Shown here one piece after another: positions 26,624 through 36,511 of a stretch of 64,000 nucleotides of DNA; the stretch's first letter is position 1; the number at the start of each line of letters is the position of its first letter. The stretch spans positions 434,001 through 498,000 of the forward strand of contig NZ_CP073355.1 in NCBI RefSeq assembly GCF_023525255.1, given 5' to 3'. Under the pieces are notes generated by a model. The model searched no databases and was not told the DNA's origin. It saw nothing but the letters and a program-made list of their open reading frames with translations. The DNA comes from Thermospira aquatica. Lineage in GTDB: Bacteria; Spirochaetota; Brevinematia; Brevinematales; Thermospiraceae. The translations under genes and the position numbers were made by a program.

Positions 26624-28591
26624 TTACTGCCCCCGTGATGGAAGAAGCACAACCTTGGGTTTTTCCAGGGTATTGGTGACCTTCAAGCGAAAAACCAGAC
26701 GATTCCCTTCACTATAGCCAGCCGTAAAAAGCTGAGCAACATTGGGGAGCCCGGAAAGATAATCTTTCGATACCGAAAGCGTGATCTCCGTATCCACTAA
26801 CTGCTTTTCAAAAGCCAGCGTTGTAGGAGCACTCACCTGAATATCATAGCTATCAAGCAAAAGATTCCTCAAGAACAATCGTTTCTCTCTCATCTCACCA
26901 GACACCGTAATACTGTCAAAACTTAGTCTCTCCAGAGGCAGGTTGTAGAGAAGTTCACTTATCTGGTTTTGAAGGACAAATCCCCTCAATTCTGGTTTAT
27001 CCACCACAAAGTTCATACTCATATATCCCGCGAGGAGATTGGTGAGAGGTAACTGATACTCTATCGATCCCCGAAGCGTGCCATAGATAGACCTTCCCTC
27101 TTTCAAAAGAGTCTCATTCAGTTCATGAAGTTTGATATCCGAAAAACTCAAATTTCCCCGAATATACTCGCCTGCTATCACCGCTTGCCCACGCACCTGC
27201 CCCCGCAAAAAATCAAACCCCATCTTCTCTATCACCCACGAGCGCACTCTTGGTTGAAGAGAAAACGAGAGATCGTCAAAAGCAATGGCATCATAAACCA
27301 CAGCAGGAATTTTCACCTCAACAGCAAGAGGAAGACTCTCCACTATCTTCTCCAGAGGAAGATTACCCCCACTAGAAGAAGATTTTGACTTTGTTTGGGG
27401 CCACTTTTGTAGCATAAGATCTTTTAGATCCACCCTATCAGCCGAAATCACCAAAGACAATCCCTGACGCCCAATAGGAGAGGCTTGAACCTCAAACATA
27501 TTGTTTCCAATGGTCACTGTGGCATTCCCATTCAGAGTAAACCCATCGATAGTAAAATCACCCTTTGCCATCAGTGGACCATATTTTACATTGTTGAGCG
27601 TAAGATTTCCATCAAGCTGGGAAACCTCCTGCATCTCATAACGAAAACGGAGATTCCCCTCAATTGAACCCTCTCCCCCTGGTGCCACATCTTGAAGTTG
27701 CAGCAAAACATTTTCAAAAACTCCATAAGCCATTTTTTGAGGAAGACTATAAAAAAGATTAGAAATGAAAAGTTCACTACTTCCGTATTTTACACGTGTA
27801 TCACTTATCAATACCGTTTGCTTTTTCGTGTCATACAGTACCGTATAACGGGGAGAAGAAACACTATTCGATTGGAAAAGCACCGTAAGAGAACTCCCCT
27901 TGATAGCCCATTGATTTCCCTGGAGAAAGAGATCTCCTCCAACCTTTTGAATAAAAATATCATTCAAAGCAGGGAAAAATTTCGCCACATTGAAATCTTC
28001 GAGAGAAAAACCTATCGTTTTTCCCCTGCCTTGAAAGGATGCTTTTCCATACATACTGACCAGAGAACCGTTATACGAGGCCGTACTCCCAAGAGAACCC
28101 AGATTCCAGGTAACATTAATATTCACAGGAATCGAGTTATACACCACTTGAGAATCGACAAACACCATCTGACGAATTTCAAATCCAAAAGAGGCTGATG
28201 AGGATTTCTTCCCCGAGGAAGAAAAACGCTTCACGATTCCCTCAATATTTTTAGAGGTCGTATACAAACCACGAATAGTGAGCCTTGAAAACCTCAAAGT
28301 CTTTTGAAACAGCCCCAAAAGATCATACGTGGCGGTAATCTCGTTCGCTTCCAATAAAACCGTACCATCTCGGTCCACAAGTTTAGGGTTCTGTAATGAG
28401 AGACCACGGAGCCAATCAATCTCAGCTCGAGACGTTTCCAGGCGAAGATAATAATTTTTTTCGAGAAAATCATTTGCCAGAGCGAATACTCTTGATGGTG
28501 GCCATTGGGTATAGAGATAAAAAATCCCCCCTGCTGCAGCCAGAACAATTATCCCTAAAAAGACAAAAAAAACAATCAGGAATCTTTTCAA
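26624..28591 (-). CDS. AsmA-like (TamB/DUF748-type) envelope protein
   Basis: The 655-residue protein has one N-terminal membrane anchor (FLIVFFVFLGIIVLAAAGGIFYLY), then a long periplasmic region of short beta-strands. That is the design of AsmA-like bridge proteins that help move lipids between the two membranes. The segment after the anchor (NDFLEKNYYLRLETSRAEIDWLRGLSLQNPKLVDRDG) is the AsmA-type opening. The start I prefer is TTG 28591, because GAGGGGG at 28597-28603 is 5 nt away; a TTG at 28606 would place that purine block inside the gene. It shares a transcript with the methyltransferase and YhcC-like genes. Confidence 0.75.
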   Translation of the reverse strand: MKRFLIVFFVFLGIIVLAAAGGIFYLYTQWPPSRVFALANDFLEKNYYLRLETSRAEIDWLRGLSLQNPKLVDRDGTVLLEANEITATYDLLGLFQKTLRFSRLTIRGLYTTSKNIEGIVKRFSSSGKKSSSASFGFEIRQMVFVDSQVVYNSIPVNINVTWNLGSLGSTASYNGSLVSMYGKASFQGRGKTIGFSLEDFNVAKFFPALNDIFIQKVGGDLFLQGNQWAIKGSSLTVLFQSNSVSSPRYTVLYDTKKQTVLISDTRVKYGSSELFISNLFYSLPQKMAYGVFENVLLQLQDVAPGGEGSIEGNLRFRYEMQEVSQLDGNLTLNNVKYGPLMAKGDFTIDGFTLNGNATVTIGNNMFEVQASPIGRQGLSLVISADRVDLKDLMLQKWPQTKSKSSSSGGNLPLEKIVESLPLAVEVKIPAVVYDAIAFDDLSFSLQPRVRSWVIEKMGFDFLRGQVRGQAVIAGEYIRGNLSFSDIKLHELNETLLKEGRSIYGTLRGSIEYQLPLTNLLAGYMSMNFVVDKPELRGFVLQNQISELLYNLPLERLSFDSITVSGEMREKRLFLRNLLLDSYDIQVSAPTTLAFEKQLVDTEITLSVSKDYLSGLPNVAQLFTAGYSEGNRLVFRLKVTNTLEKPKVVLLPSRGQ

Positions 28592-28638
28592 GATATTCCC
28601 CCTCAAGAAGTATCTTTGATACGATGAAAGTTAACCTA

Positions 28639-28848
28639 CTATTTACGAATGTATTTTTGACAGTTATACTTGAACCAATCGTCGTAGTGTTTGGCTATCC
28701 ACTCACGTGTAGCTTGACTGAGCCCAATATCATACCCTCGCTTCTCAGATTCAAGCCATTTATAGACTTCTATTTCGTGAATAACATCCTGCACCTGACG
28801 TTCGAGATCAAAAAAGCATTTCGATCTCATCACCATAATCCCACTCAT
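28639..28848 (-). CDS. Small protein of unknown function (69 aa)
   Basis: The protein begins MSGIMVMRSKCFFDLERQVQDVIHEIEVYKWLESEKRGYDIG and ends with a basic tail (KYNCQKYIRK). Its mixed helical composition recalls small spirochaetal DUF proteins, but I recognise no family. It has its own near-consensus promoter, and AAGGAGAGG lies just before ATG 28848. The longer frame to 28893 runs through the promoter and is rejected. It may lead the AsmA-like operon, 47 nt downstream. Confidence 0.7.
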   Translation of the reverse strand: MSGIMVMRSKCFFDLERQVQDVIHEIEVYKWLESEKRGYDIGLSQATREWIAKHYDDWFKYNCQKYIRK

Positions 28849-28873
28849 GACCTCTCCTTCACTTCTCCTGTAT

Positions 28874-28901
28874 ATTATACACTTTTTTGCCAAAAAGTCA
28901 A
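28874..28901 (-). promoter_or_regulatory. Sigma-70 promoter of the small protein / AsmA-like operon
   Basis: On the minus strand, TTGACT (28901-28896) and a perfect TATAAT (28879-28874) with a 16-nt spacer. Confidence 0.75.
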
Positions 28902-28925
28902 GTTTTTCAAATTAAGAAAAAGAAA

Positions 28926-28955
28926 AATTCTGCAGGCCAAAAGGCCTGCAGAATT
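28926..28955 (-). terminator. Strong terminator after tpiA
   Basis: Perfect 13-bp arms AATTCTGCAGGCC and GGCCTGCAGAATT around a 4-nt loop, followed on the minus strand by TTTTCTTTTTC. It begins 17 bp past the tpiA stop. Confidence 0.9.
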
Positions 28956-28971
28956 TTCCATCTTTGAAAAT

Positions 28972-29724
28972 TTACTGGAAACGCACAATCCGTACAAAGG
29001 AATCGAGCTTTAGACTTGCTCCCCCAACAAGGGCTCCATCAATATGTTCCTGGGCCATCAAAGCATCGATATTTTCTGGTTTCACCGAACCACCATACTG
29101 GATACAGGTCTTTTCAGCCACATCCTGATCGTAAAGTTCTGCCAGTACCTTGCGGATAAACGCATGCACCTGGTTGGCATCCTCAGGAGTTGCTGTTTTG
29201 CCTGTGCCAATAGCCCAGACAGGCTCATAGGCGATAGTGACCTTGAGAGCTTCTTCTCTGGAAAGACCCTTGTAAGCCTCAACAACCTGATGTTTACATA
29301 CCTTTTCCGTCTCTCCTTTCTCCCTCTCCTCAAGAAGTTCGCCCACACAGAGGATGGGAAGAAGTCCATGATCCAGCGCTGCTCTCACCTTTTTATTGAT
29401 CATCTCGTCGGTTTCCCCAAAGATATGACGTCTCTCTGAATGCCCGAGAATCACATGGGTAACACCGGCATCTTTGAGCTGGACAGGGGAAACCTCACCA
29501 GTAAAAGCGCCCTCTTTCTCATAGTACATGTTCTGAGCAGCTACCCATATCTGAGAACCCTTGAGTTCCTCTACCACTCCGGCAATATTGACAAACGAAA
29601 CCCCTACCAGGATATCCCTATCCTTTACATCGGCAAGGGCACTACGAAGCTCACGGGCAAAAGCTTTTGCCTCAGTGGGGGTTTTATACATCTTCCAGTT
29701 ACCGGCAATAAATGCTCTTCTCAT
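28972..29724 (-). CDS. tpiA: Triosephosphate isomerase
   Basis: It interconverts dihydroxyacetone phosphate and glyceraldehyde 3-phosphate. The 250-residue TIM barrel has AGNWKMYK (substrate Asn, Lys), LGHSERR (catalytic His), LCVGE, the catalytic Glu loop AYEPVWAIGTGKTAT, and the phosphate-binding QYGGSV and GALVGGASL. GAGGAGAAAAAG precedes the start. It lies 17 nt after pgk in the same operon and is closed by a perfect-stem terminator. Confidence 0.97.
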   Translation of the reverse strand: MRRAFIAGNWKMYKTPTEAKAFARELRSALADVKDRDILVGVSFVNIAGVVEELKGSQIWVAAQNMYYEKEGAFTGEVSPVQLKDAGVTHVILGHSERRHIFGETDEMINKKVRAALDHGLLPILCVGELLEEREKGETEKVCKHQVVEAYKGLSREEALKVTIAYEPVWAIGTGKTATPEDANQVHAFIRKVLAELYDQDVAEKTCIQYGGSVKPENIDALMAQEHIDGALVGGASLKLDSFVRIVRFQ

Positions 29725-29741
29725 CTTTTTCTCCTCACATG

Positions 29742-31010
29742 CTATTTATCCATCAATGCAGCAACACCAGGAAGCACCTTACCCTCGACGAGTTCGAGAG
29801 AAGCCCCGCCACCGGTAGAGATATGGGACATCTTGTCAGCCACACCAGCCTTGTTTACCGCAGATACAGAATCCCCTCCACCAATCACGGTAATACAATC
29901 CGGAAGAGTGGCAAGAAGCTCTGCTATTGCGATGGTTCCCTTTGCAAAGTTAGGAAATTCAAATACCCCGAGAGGACCATTCCAGAAAACTGTCTTGGCG
30001 CCTTTGAGGGCTTCCTTAAAGGTTTCAATGGTCTTGGGTCCAATATCCATACCCATCCAGCCAGGTTCTATCTGACCTCGTTCAACAATCTTGTATACAG
30101 CATCAGGAGAAAATTCCTGGGTTACCACATTATCAAGGGGAAGCAAAAGCTTCACACCCTTTGCTTCAGCTTTCTTAAGAATCTCTTTTGCCGTATCTAG
30201 CATATCATCCTCAACCAGAGAAGCCCCGACTTCAAGTCCTTGAGCCTTCAAAAAGGTATACGCCATACCACCACCAATGATAAGCGTATCCACTTTGTTC
30301 AAAAGACTCTCCAATACAGCGATCTTGGAAGAAACCTTGGCACCTCCCACAATAGCCACAAAGGGTTTTGTGGGATTCTTTACCACTTTTTCCTCAAGGA
30401 ATTCAAGCTCTTTTTCCATCAAGAAACCAGCAACAGCGGGAAGAAATTTTGCCACATCCGTCGTCGAGGCATGGGCACGATGTGCTGTTCCAAAGGCATC
30501 ATTGACATACACATCCCCATAAGAAGCCAGTTCTTTTGCCATTTTTTCTCTCTCGGCAGCATCTTTCGAGGTTTCCTCTGGATGGAATCGGGTGTTTTCC
30601 AGCATGAGAACTCCACCCTCGGGAAGACTGTCCACCATTGCTTTGACCTCCGGTCCCATACAGGAAGGGGCAAGCTTCACCTCTTTGCCGAGAAGCTTGC
30701 TCAGATGGGCTGCCACAGGGGCCATTTTATGCTTCCCTTCGATGTATTTCTTTTCATCAAAGGGCTTGCCTTCCTTCTCGGCTTTCTCCTTTGCCTTTTG
30801 CATGTCCTTTTTGGGATCCCCAAGGTGAGACATCAGAACAAGACTCTTGGCACCTTGTTTCAAAACGTACTCAATCGTTGGAAGAGCCGCCCTGATACGG
30901 GTATCATCCTGAATAACACCATCCTTCATGGGAACATTAAAATCCACACGCATCACGACACGTTTGCCTTTCAGAGCAATATCGCGTACCGTCTTCTTTG
31001 AAATAGCCAT
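29742..31010 (-). CDS. pgk: Phosphoglycerate kinase
   Basis: It transfers phosphate from 1,3-bisphosphoglycerate to ADP, the first ATP-forming step of lower glycolysis. The 422-residue, two-domain protein has [21 protein letters not shown], and ENTRFHPEE in the N-terminal half, and [38 protein letters not shown] and [13 protein letters not shown] in the nucleotide-binding half. AAGGAGG is 7 nt upstream of ATG 31010. It is the first gene of pgk-tpiA; no gap gene is adjacent in this window. Confidence 0.97.
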   Translation of the reverse strand: MAISKKTVRDIALKGKRVVMRVDFNVPMKDGVIQDDTRIRAALPTIEYVLKQGAKSLVLMSHLGDPKKDMQKAKEKAEKEGKPFDEKKYIEGKHKMAPVAAHLSKLLGKEVKLAPSCMGPEVKAMVDSLPEGGVLMLENTRFHPEETSKDAAEREKMAKELASYGDVYVNDAFGTAHRAHASTTDVAKFLPAVAGFLMEKELEFLEEKVVKNPTKPFVAIVGGAKVSSKIAVLESLLNKVDTLIIGGGMAYTFLKAQGLEVGASLVEDDMLDTAKEILKKAEAKGVKLLLPLDNVVTQEFSPDAVYKIVERGQIEPGWMGMDIGPKTIETFKEALKGAKTVFWNGPLGVFEFPNFAKGTIAIAELLATLPDCITVIGGGDSVSAVNKAGVADKMSHISTGGGASLELVEGKVLPGVAALMDK

Positions 31011-31053
31011 AAATATCCTCCTTTCTTTTCTTTCAAAACAAATAAGGAATTTT

Positions 31054-31082
31054 ATTTTAGCGCAAAATCACAAAAAATACAA
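31054..31082 (-). promoter_or_regulatory. Sigma-70 promoter of pgk-tpiA
   Basis: On the minus strand, TTGTAT (31082-31077), 17-nt spacer, TAAAAT (31059-31054); leader about 37 nt. Confidence 0.6.
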
Positions 31083-31203
31083 GTATATGAGAAAAAAGAA
31101 AAACAAAAACGTCATATTATGAGAGAAAAAATATTTCTTATTTTTAATTTTTTTAAAGGATCAGAGAGGCTCTTGCTGGCATGATGAGAAAACCCCACAC
31201 AAG

Positions 31204-32604
31204 CCCGTTGCGTCAAATAAAAAAGTACTCGAAATTCGAATCATTGCCTCATAAAAAAAAGTACTCAAAAATCTCCATAGGCAGTTTTCTCTGAAGCGTT
31301 TTTACATTCTTTTTCTTTTGAAGGCTGAAAAGTTTTCTCTGGCAAGCTGTAATTTTTTGTCTTAGGTGAAACAAATCGAGAGCCTTATAAAGCCTTGTTA
31401 GGCGTTCCTTTTGTGCCTCACTTACATAAGAGCTTTCTAAAAGCCGCTGGTAGGGAGTTTTAATATCATCATGCTTCTTTTGCACCTTGCTTCCGATTCT
31501 CTTTTTCTCTGTCATTTTCATAACCGGTTGAAAAAAGTTGGCATAAAGCCTGAGATACGCATAGAGTCGGTTCAAGTAGTAGACTTCTTCCTCGGTATCG
31601 TAGCTGAAGTATCCAACATTCTGGCGGACTATGGAATAGTTTTTCTGCTCAACGTAGCAGTTATCATTGGAACGGGAGCTTCTCCCCTTGTAATTTTATC
31701 TGGTGCTTCTCACACCAATCACGCAGAGGATGATTAATAAATTCAGCACCGTATCAGAATCAATTCCCCGTAAATCAAAGGAAGTCTTCTTTGGACTTTT
31801 TCTATGGCTTCTCTTACCCATTTTGAAGCTTTGTTTTTGATTGCCACAAGTTCTGTCCAACCGCTCCAAACATCCACCATATTTAATGTTTGAGCAAAAT
31901 CTCCCCGGCTATTTCCTCCCTCATGGGCAACCAGATCAATCTCCATGAACCCAGGGCAATTTTCATCCCACTCTGCCCAAGTGCGTATAGCTATTTGTTG
32001 CTTTAATAGCGTTCCAGGCTTTGTACCTTTTCGTCCTTTTATCTCAAGCTTTTTACGCTCATGCTTCAAAAGTCGGTCAATACTTGAGGCACTTATATGG
32101 CGCAAGTTTTCTATAGCCTGTGGAGAACCGTGGAGATGTCCGTTTGCTAAGAGATTATCTAAAACTTCATTTAAAATTGGCTTTAAACGTTTGCCACACA
32201 TGTAGTTTTCAATTTCCCAGACCTTTTTTAGAAGTTTTAGTTCCTCTTCGCCGAATTTTTTTTCTGCCAGGTCTTTTTGCCCTTCTTGGCTATGTCGGCT
32301 TTAAGGTAATTTTTCTTGCCTACATAGATGGTTTTTCCGTGCTGCCTCAAGAGCCTGGCGGCATAGTTTCGATTTTTTAGGCCTGTTATCCTCACAAAAT
32401 AATCCAGTATCTCCTTTTTCTCCTTTTTGCTGGCTTTTTGATACTCTTTCGCCGTTTCCCTGTAAATAGGTCTCCTTTCAAACATCGCTAATTCCACCTT
32501 TTACCTCCAGTTCTTTGAACTGGATTATTTTACACAAATTTAAAGTACTTTTTTATTTTGAAGCAACGTTCCCTTTTCGAGTACTTTTATTATGAAGCAA
32601 TTCG
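31204..32604 (-). mobile_element. IS-A copy 3 (left border of the island)
   Basis: It runs from CCCGTTGCG (31204) to GCAATTCG (32604) on the plus strand, in minus orientation. The two flanks do not form a target duplication: on the right it touches CTTCC and an IS-B fragment, while on the left it touches ACAAG near pgk. The CTTCC at 32605-32609 pairs with CTTCC at 37912-37916 next to copy 4. Its transposase start region lacks the short-repeat insertions, unlike copy 4. Confidence 0.88.
31249..32497 (-). pseudogene. IS-A transposase, copy 3 (several frameshifts)
   Basis: The start is intact (GTG 32497, MELAMFERRPIYRETAK), but the frame breaks near 32265 in a stretch reading KKGKKTWQKK. Further segments run 32201-31743, containing MEIDLVAHEGGN, and 31575-31249. 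The C-terminal end differs from copies 2 and 4 (ending ...KTLQRKLPMEIFEYFFL). It is not functional. Confidence 0.85.
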
Positions 32605-32739
32605 CTTCCTTGACAATTGGTTTGAATAGCTCTAAAATATTTTTCGTCTCAATCATATCTGGCCTCCTGTGATAGTTTTATTTATATTATCACAGGAGGT
32701 TATCTTTTTCCTACCAGACACAATTAAGTATACACTGCC
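32605..32739 (-). mobile_element. IS-B copy 2, 5' fragment
   Basis: It holds the first about 10 codons, the start codon, the hairpin (32663-32699) and the outer terminal end of the IS256 element. It is joined to IS-A copy 3 at CTTCC within the transposase codons for VKEVLES. The rest of this element lies about 4.2 kb to the right, at 36775-37916, in the order expected only for a circle. Confidence 0.88.
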
Positions 32740-33521
32740 GCGGAGTTGTAGTGGTAGAGGATACAATTATTTATAATGAGCCAAATATAAATTCAAAAGT
32801 GATCCGTTCTTTGAATATAACTGAGATAGTTTTGATCGAGAGTAATGTAATGGTCACAAACGCAGAGGGGACAAAAGAAAAATGGTTATTTATTAAAACT
32901 TTAGGAGGAAAAAAGGGCTGGATACAGAGGAACACAATAGCAAAGCCGACAGACTTTAAACAGGTTAAGAAGTTTGGAGATTACTATATTGAGGGATGGA
33001 GTGGGGATTATGATTTTGCGTATCGCTTTTATAGAAATGGAACGTATAAAATGAAAGTATTCGATGACATAAAAGAAAAGACGATTTATAAGATAGGTAG
33101 ACTCTATAGATGCAAAAATATAGTTGCAACAGAAGGTGGTGCTCTTTTTTATTTTGACGAAGAAGGTAATTTATTTACTGATGTTTTGTTTATAGATGAT
33201 AAAACTGGCGAACCCTTCAGGGCTATTACCAACAAATCCGAGTTTCCCAAATGGGCACAATCGGATAAAGCGCCTGTACTTGAAACATACTACATTCTCA
33301 CAGGAGACAATGTAAACGTGCGTTCCGAAGCTTCTACAAACTCGGCTGTATTGCTAAAGCTAAAGAAGGGCGCAAGGGTAAAGCTACTCGAACGGTCGGA
33401 TGTTACTTTTACGATTGGAGACAGGACGGGTAATTGGGTATACATAGACACTGGCGTTAAGGATAAGAAGGGTAATACTATTAAAGGCTGGGTGGTGGAT
33501 ATATATTTGAAGGAAGAATAA
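32740..33521 (+). pseudogene. 5'-truncated protein with two SH3-like domains
   Basis: The frame is open up to the IS-B end at 32739 (RGVVVVEDTIIYNEPNINSKVIRSL...). It looks like the middle of a protein cut by the element, and the GTG at 32751 is probably not a true start. The first about 65 residues and the last about 70 (TGDNVNVRSEASTNSAVLLKLKKGARVKLLERSD...) are bacterial SH3 (SH3b) domains, typical of secreted peptidoglycan-binding proteins. A beta-rich stretch (YYIEGWSGDYDFAYRFYRNGTYKMKVFDD) separates them. By position before an effector cassette it may have been a lipoprotein or an immunity-type protein, but no N-terminus remains. Confidence 0.7.
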
Positions 33522-33697
33522 ATCCCTGTAAGCACAACAAAGCTTAAAAGCAACGAAGCATAAAAAGCCTACTTCCCATGCATTCCACTGAAGCAAGCGA
33601 GGCAGGATGCCAAGCGACCTTGCCTGTTGATTTTATATCATCTGTTTTACAGGAGCAAAATTTTGCTGTATAATTTTTAGGCTGGTTCAGTACAGCT
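33522..33697. repeat. Intergenic tract homologous to the one at 36512-36774
   Basis: It contains ACAACAAAGC, GCAACGAAGCATAAAA, TTGATTTTAT, TTTTGCTGTATAATTT and GGTTCAGTA. The tract after the lipoprotein gene has the same blocks in the same order (ACAACAAAGC, GCATCGAAGC, TTGATTTTAT, TTTTGCTTTATAATTT, AGTTCAGTA). These look like recombination borders of gene cassettes. Confidence 0.6.
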
Positions 33698-35584
33698 ATG
33701 GGATTTGGTATGCAGAAGATGACGGAAGGGTTAATAAGTGGAGGTTTGATGGCGTTTACGAAGTGCTATAGCATAAGTAATGGGCAATGGCAATGGCAAT
33801 GGAATGCATATGACTGGGATAATCTACTGAAAAGTACGACGATGGGACTTGCGAGCGGCTTTGCTGCTGGTGGAGCAGGTGGATTTCTTGGAGGGATTTA
33901 CAGTGGGGGAGGTCTTGCGTTTTTGGACAAGAAGGGGAGCCTGGCAATGGCTGCAAATGTATCTTTATTCTACGCCGGCAAGCTTGATAACTTTGCTAAC
34001 ACTATAGGGAGTATAGCGGGAGAAGCAGTGCATTATGCGTGGGGAGGAAATTTTAGGATAAGTCTTGGGGGCGGTGTGGGGATAGGATTCACAACCAATG
34101 GGCAGATAGTAAATGATACGAGCGGAGGGATTGGGCTTGTTAACCTTGTGGATGCGATGGGAAGTTTAAACTATGTGGGTTTCCAGGCAGCCAATGTTAA
34201 CGGAGGGGATAAAGGCTTAAGCAGGATAAGCTATGTAAATATGGGATATTTAAGTGGGGACATGCAGAATATGAAGACAGCGATGGATGTAATAAATGAT
34301 AAGAAGAGGATAGAGTTTAACCTTGAAGGGGAAGGCAACTACGGCTATGCAGGAGAGGACAACAGGACGATACATCTAAACAGGGAAGCGATATTAGCGG
34401 ACGATGATGCCGAGCTTCGAGCGAAGCTTGCGCATTATACAGCTACGGTGATGCACGAAGGATTGCACCTTGACCAGCACGCATGGCTTGCTGCGAATGG
34501 TCTTGAAGCGGACGATATAACGCTGGAGAGGATGGCATATGAACAGAGCACGAAGACGCTGGCATTGCTTAACTTAAGGTTTGGGCTTAATGTTGGCGGG
34601 AGTAAGTATGAGGATGTAGCGATGGCTGGTGCATATTTTGCACTCACTGGAGATTCGGATACGCTGGATATGAGTGGAAGAAGTTTGAAGGTAAAGGTGG
34701 ACGGGAAGACTACGAATGTTACGATAGAGGATTGGACAAATACAGCGAAAGGAAGAAGTAACTGCATAGAAGGAATGGCTAAGGCGCTAGGAGTAACTCC
34801 TGATAAAGTGTTAGAAGCGTTAAAGAGGACGGGGCATTATAAAGGGATGAGTGATGAACAGATAGCGAAGAGCCTTAAGGTAGGCGAGACGCTTGTAGTG
34901 AGAGATGGGAGAGTAATGACGGAAGAGGAAGCGAAGGGGATAGACTTCGGAGGACTATTTAATGGGATGAAGTCTTTGTTGAATAAGAGTTTGGAGTGGA
35001 TGACGGGGCTTTTTAGGGGTAAAAGCACTGACTTAGATTCAAAACTTGTGAGCACTCTGCTTAGCGATGTTGTAGGTAAGCCATATTATAAGGGCGGTGG
35101 GCAGATGGAGTATTATCCTGGGAGTGATGGTTATCCTCCGAAACAGCTTGTTAATCCTGATGGAAGTTGGGCGTATTTTGATTGTGTTGGAGGGGTAATG
35201 TATAGTATTAGGAAAGTTTCGGGATTAGATATACCTCCTATGGGGGTGAATGTGTTATACTCTCAATCCTGGCTTATTTCTGTGGATGAGAAAGATATAA
35301 GGGAAGGTGTGCTTGGATTTTATGATTATACGAAGAAAGGTTATAATGAGGGTTATTGGGATCATGTATTTACCATTCAAGGCAAGGATAGTAATGGACA
35401 ATGGTTGATTATCACATCATCAAGTAGTGCCACACAGGGTGGGCCTGAGTTTGTACATGGAAAGACAGTGAGTAATAGGCCTTTAGGTGGTTATAATCGG
35501 CATCACGAAAAAAAATATGGAGCGATAATTAAGTACAAATATATTGATTGGAGTAAATTGAGTAATATGTATACAAATAATTAG
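33698..35584 (+). CDS. Orphan effector-like module with HExxH motif and NlpC/P60-like C-terminus
   Basis: The 628-residue product has no signal peptide, no ribosome binding site before ATG 33698, and its frame is open back to 33674 inside the cassette border tract, so it looks like the C-terminal part of a larger protein. Residues about 30-185 are Gly/Ala-rich, with repetitive GGGVGIGF-type strands. A HEGLH motif at 253-257 (MHEGLHLDQHA) resembles a zinc-protease site. The last about 150 residues resemble an NlpC/P60 cysteine peptidase: VGKPYYKGGG, YFDCVGGVMYSI (Cys 496) and YWDHVFTIQG (His 556). Target would be peptidoglycan. A lipoprotein gene follows 30 nt later. I infer a polymorphic-toxin-like cassette; full family identity is not proven. 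Confidence 0.6.
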   Translation: MGFGMQKMTEGLISGGLMAFTKCYSISNGQWQWQWNAYDWDNLLKSTTMGLASGFAAGGAGGFLGGIYSGGGLAFLDKKGSLAMAANVSLFYAGKLDNFANTIGSIAGEAVHYAWGGNFRISLGGGVGIGFTTNGQIVNDTSGGIGLVNLVDAMGSLNYVGFQAANVNGGDKGLSRISYVNMGYLSGDMQNMKTAMDVINDKKRIEFNLEGEGNYGYAGEDNRTIHLNREAILADDDAELRAKLAHYTATVMHEGLHLDQHAWLAANGLEADDITLERMAYEQSTKTLALLNLRFGLNVGGSKYEDVAMAGAYFALTGDSDTLDMSGRSLKVKVDGKTTNVTIEDWTNTAKGRSNCIEGMAKALGVTPDKVLEALKRTGHYKGMSDEQIAKSLKVGETLVVRDGRVMTEEEAKGIDFGGLFNGMKSLLNKSLEWMTGLFRGKSTDLDSKLVSTLLSDVVGKPYYKGGGQMEYYPGSDGYPPKQLVNPDGSWAYFDCVGGVMYSIRKVSGLDIPPMGVNVLYSQSWLISVDEKDIREGVLGFYDYTKKGYNEGYWDHVFTIQGKDSNGQWLIITSSSSATQGGPEFVHGKTVSNRPLGGYNRHHEKKYGAIIKYKYIDWSKLSNMYTNN

Positions 35585-35614
35585 TATTTGGAAGAGGTAG
35601 GAAGGAGGAAAAGG

Positions 35615-36511
35615 ATGGTGAAATTGAGAAGCAAATTAAGTATCATACTTATAGTTTTGGCAAGCATATTATTCTCTGGTTGCGATGGGGAAGAAGAAAA
35701 GATTGTTCCGGGAGTCAATGTAAGGGTGAATTTTAAAAGATGTATTTTAAAAATGCGAATACCGAAAGGAGTAAGAAAAACTTTCTTTGTGAACTATATG
35801 GATCTTTACCTTGAGAAGTGGGAAAGCTTTAAGGTTGATCATCCTTTAGTTGAAAGGAGGTTTAAAGAATACTTTGGGGGTGCTCCTTATAGGGTTATAT
35901 GGAAATGGGATACAGATGGGGATGACAAGATAGACTATCTTGGGGTTGAGGAGTATCCTGGCATATACAAAGGGATAGAGAGGGGTATACTTATTTCTGA
36001 GGACGGGGAGATAAAGATGTATATAGATAGAGACAAGGGGTTTTATACACCAACGTATAAGGTCTACGATTTTGAGAGGATAGGGTTCAAGAAGGGTGAG
36101 ATAGAATGCATAAGATTGTTGTTTATTAATGATGAGATGAAGTTTACAAGTAAACAATTAAAGTCGTATAAGGAAGCCAGTAAGGAACCTTCAAACTCTT
36201 CTTTAGAAGTAGGAGAATTCGATTTTCAATTGCTTGATAAAGATTTAAAAGTAATCACTCATTGGGATGATGAAAATGCACCGTATATTGATAACATGAT
36301 ATGGAAGTTGCTATGGCAGAAAGATTGGAAGATATACTATATTATTTACAATCCTAATACAGTAGAGGAAGAATATGAACTTGAAAAAAGTATACTAAAC
36401 GAATACCGTGTCAACAAATCGAAAGGACTTGTATATGATCCTATAAATTTTGATCCTGATAAAATGTACGAAGAATTGAATAAGAAAAAGTGGTATGAAT
36501 TTTGGAGATAA
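35615..36511 (+). CDS. Lipoprotein of unknown function, candidate immunity protein
   Basis: The 298-residue protein starts at ATG 35615 with GGAGG 6 nt upstream. A positively charged start and hydrophobic stretch lead to the lipobox LFSGC, so it should be lipidated and face the periplasm. The mature part is rich in aromatic and charged residues (IWKWDTDGDDKIDYLGVEEYPG...), with no enzyme motif I recognise. A possible EF-hand-like acidic loop lies at DTDGDDKID. It directly follows the effector-like module, and periplasmic lipoproteins often neutralise peptidoglycan-cleaving toxins, hence the suggestion. That role is inference from location only. Confidence 0.65.
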   Translation: MVKLRSKLSIILIVLASILFSGCDGEEEKIVPGVNVRVNFKRCILKMRIPKGVRKTFFVNYMDLYLEKWESFKVDHPLVERRFKEYFGGAPYRVIWKWDTDGDDKIDYLGVEEYPGIYKGIERGILISEDGEIKMYIDRDKGFYTPTYKVYDFERIGFKKGEIECIRLLFINDEMKFTSKQLKSYKEASKEPSNSSLEVGEFDFQLLDKDLKVITHWDDENAPYIDNMIWKLLWQKDWKIYYIIYNPNTVEEEYELEKSILNEYRVNKSKGLVYDPINFDPDKMYEELNKKKWYEFWR

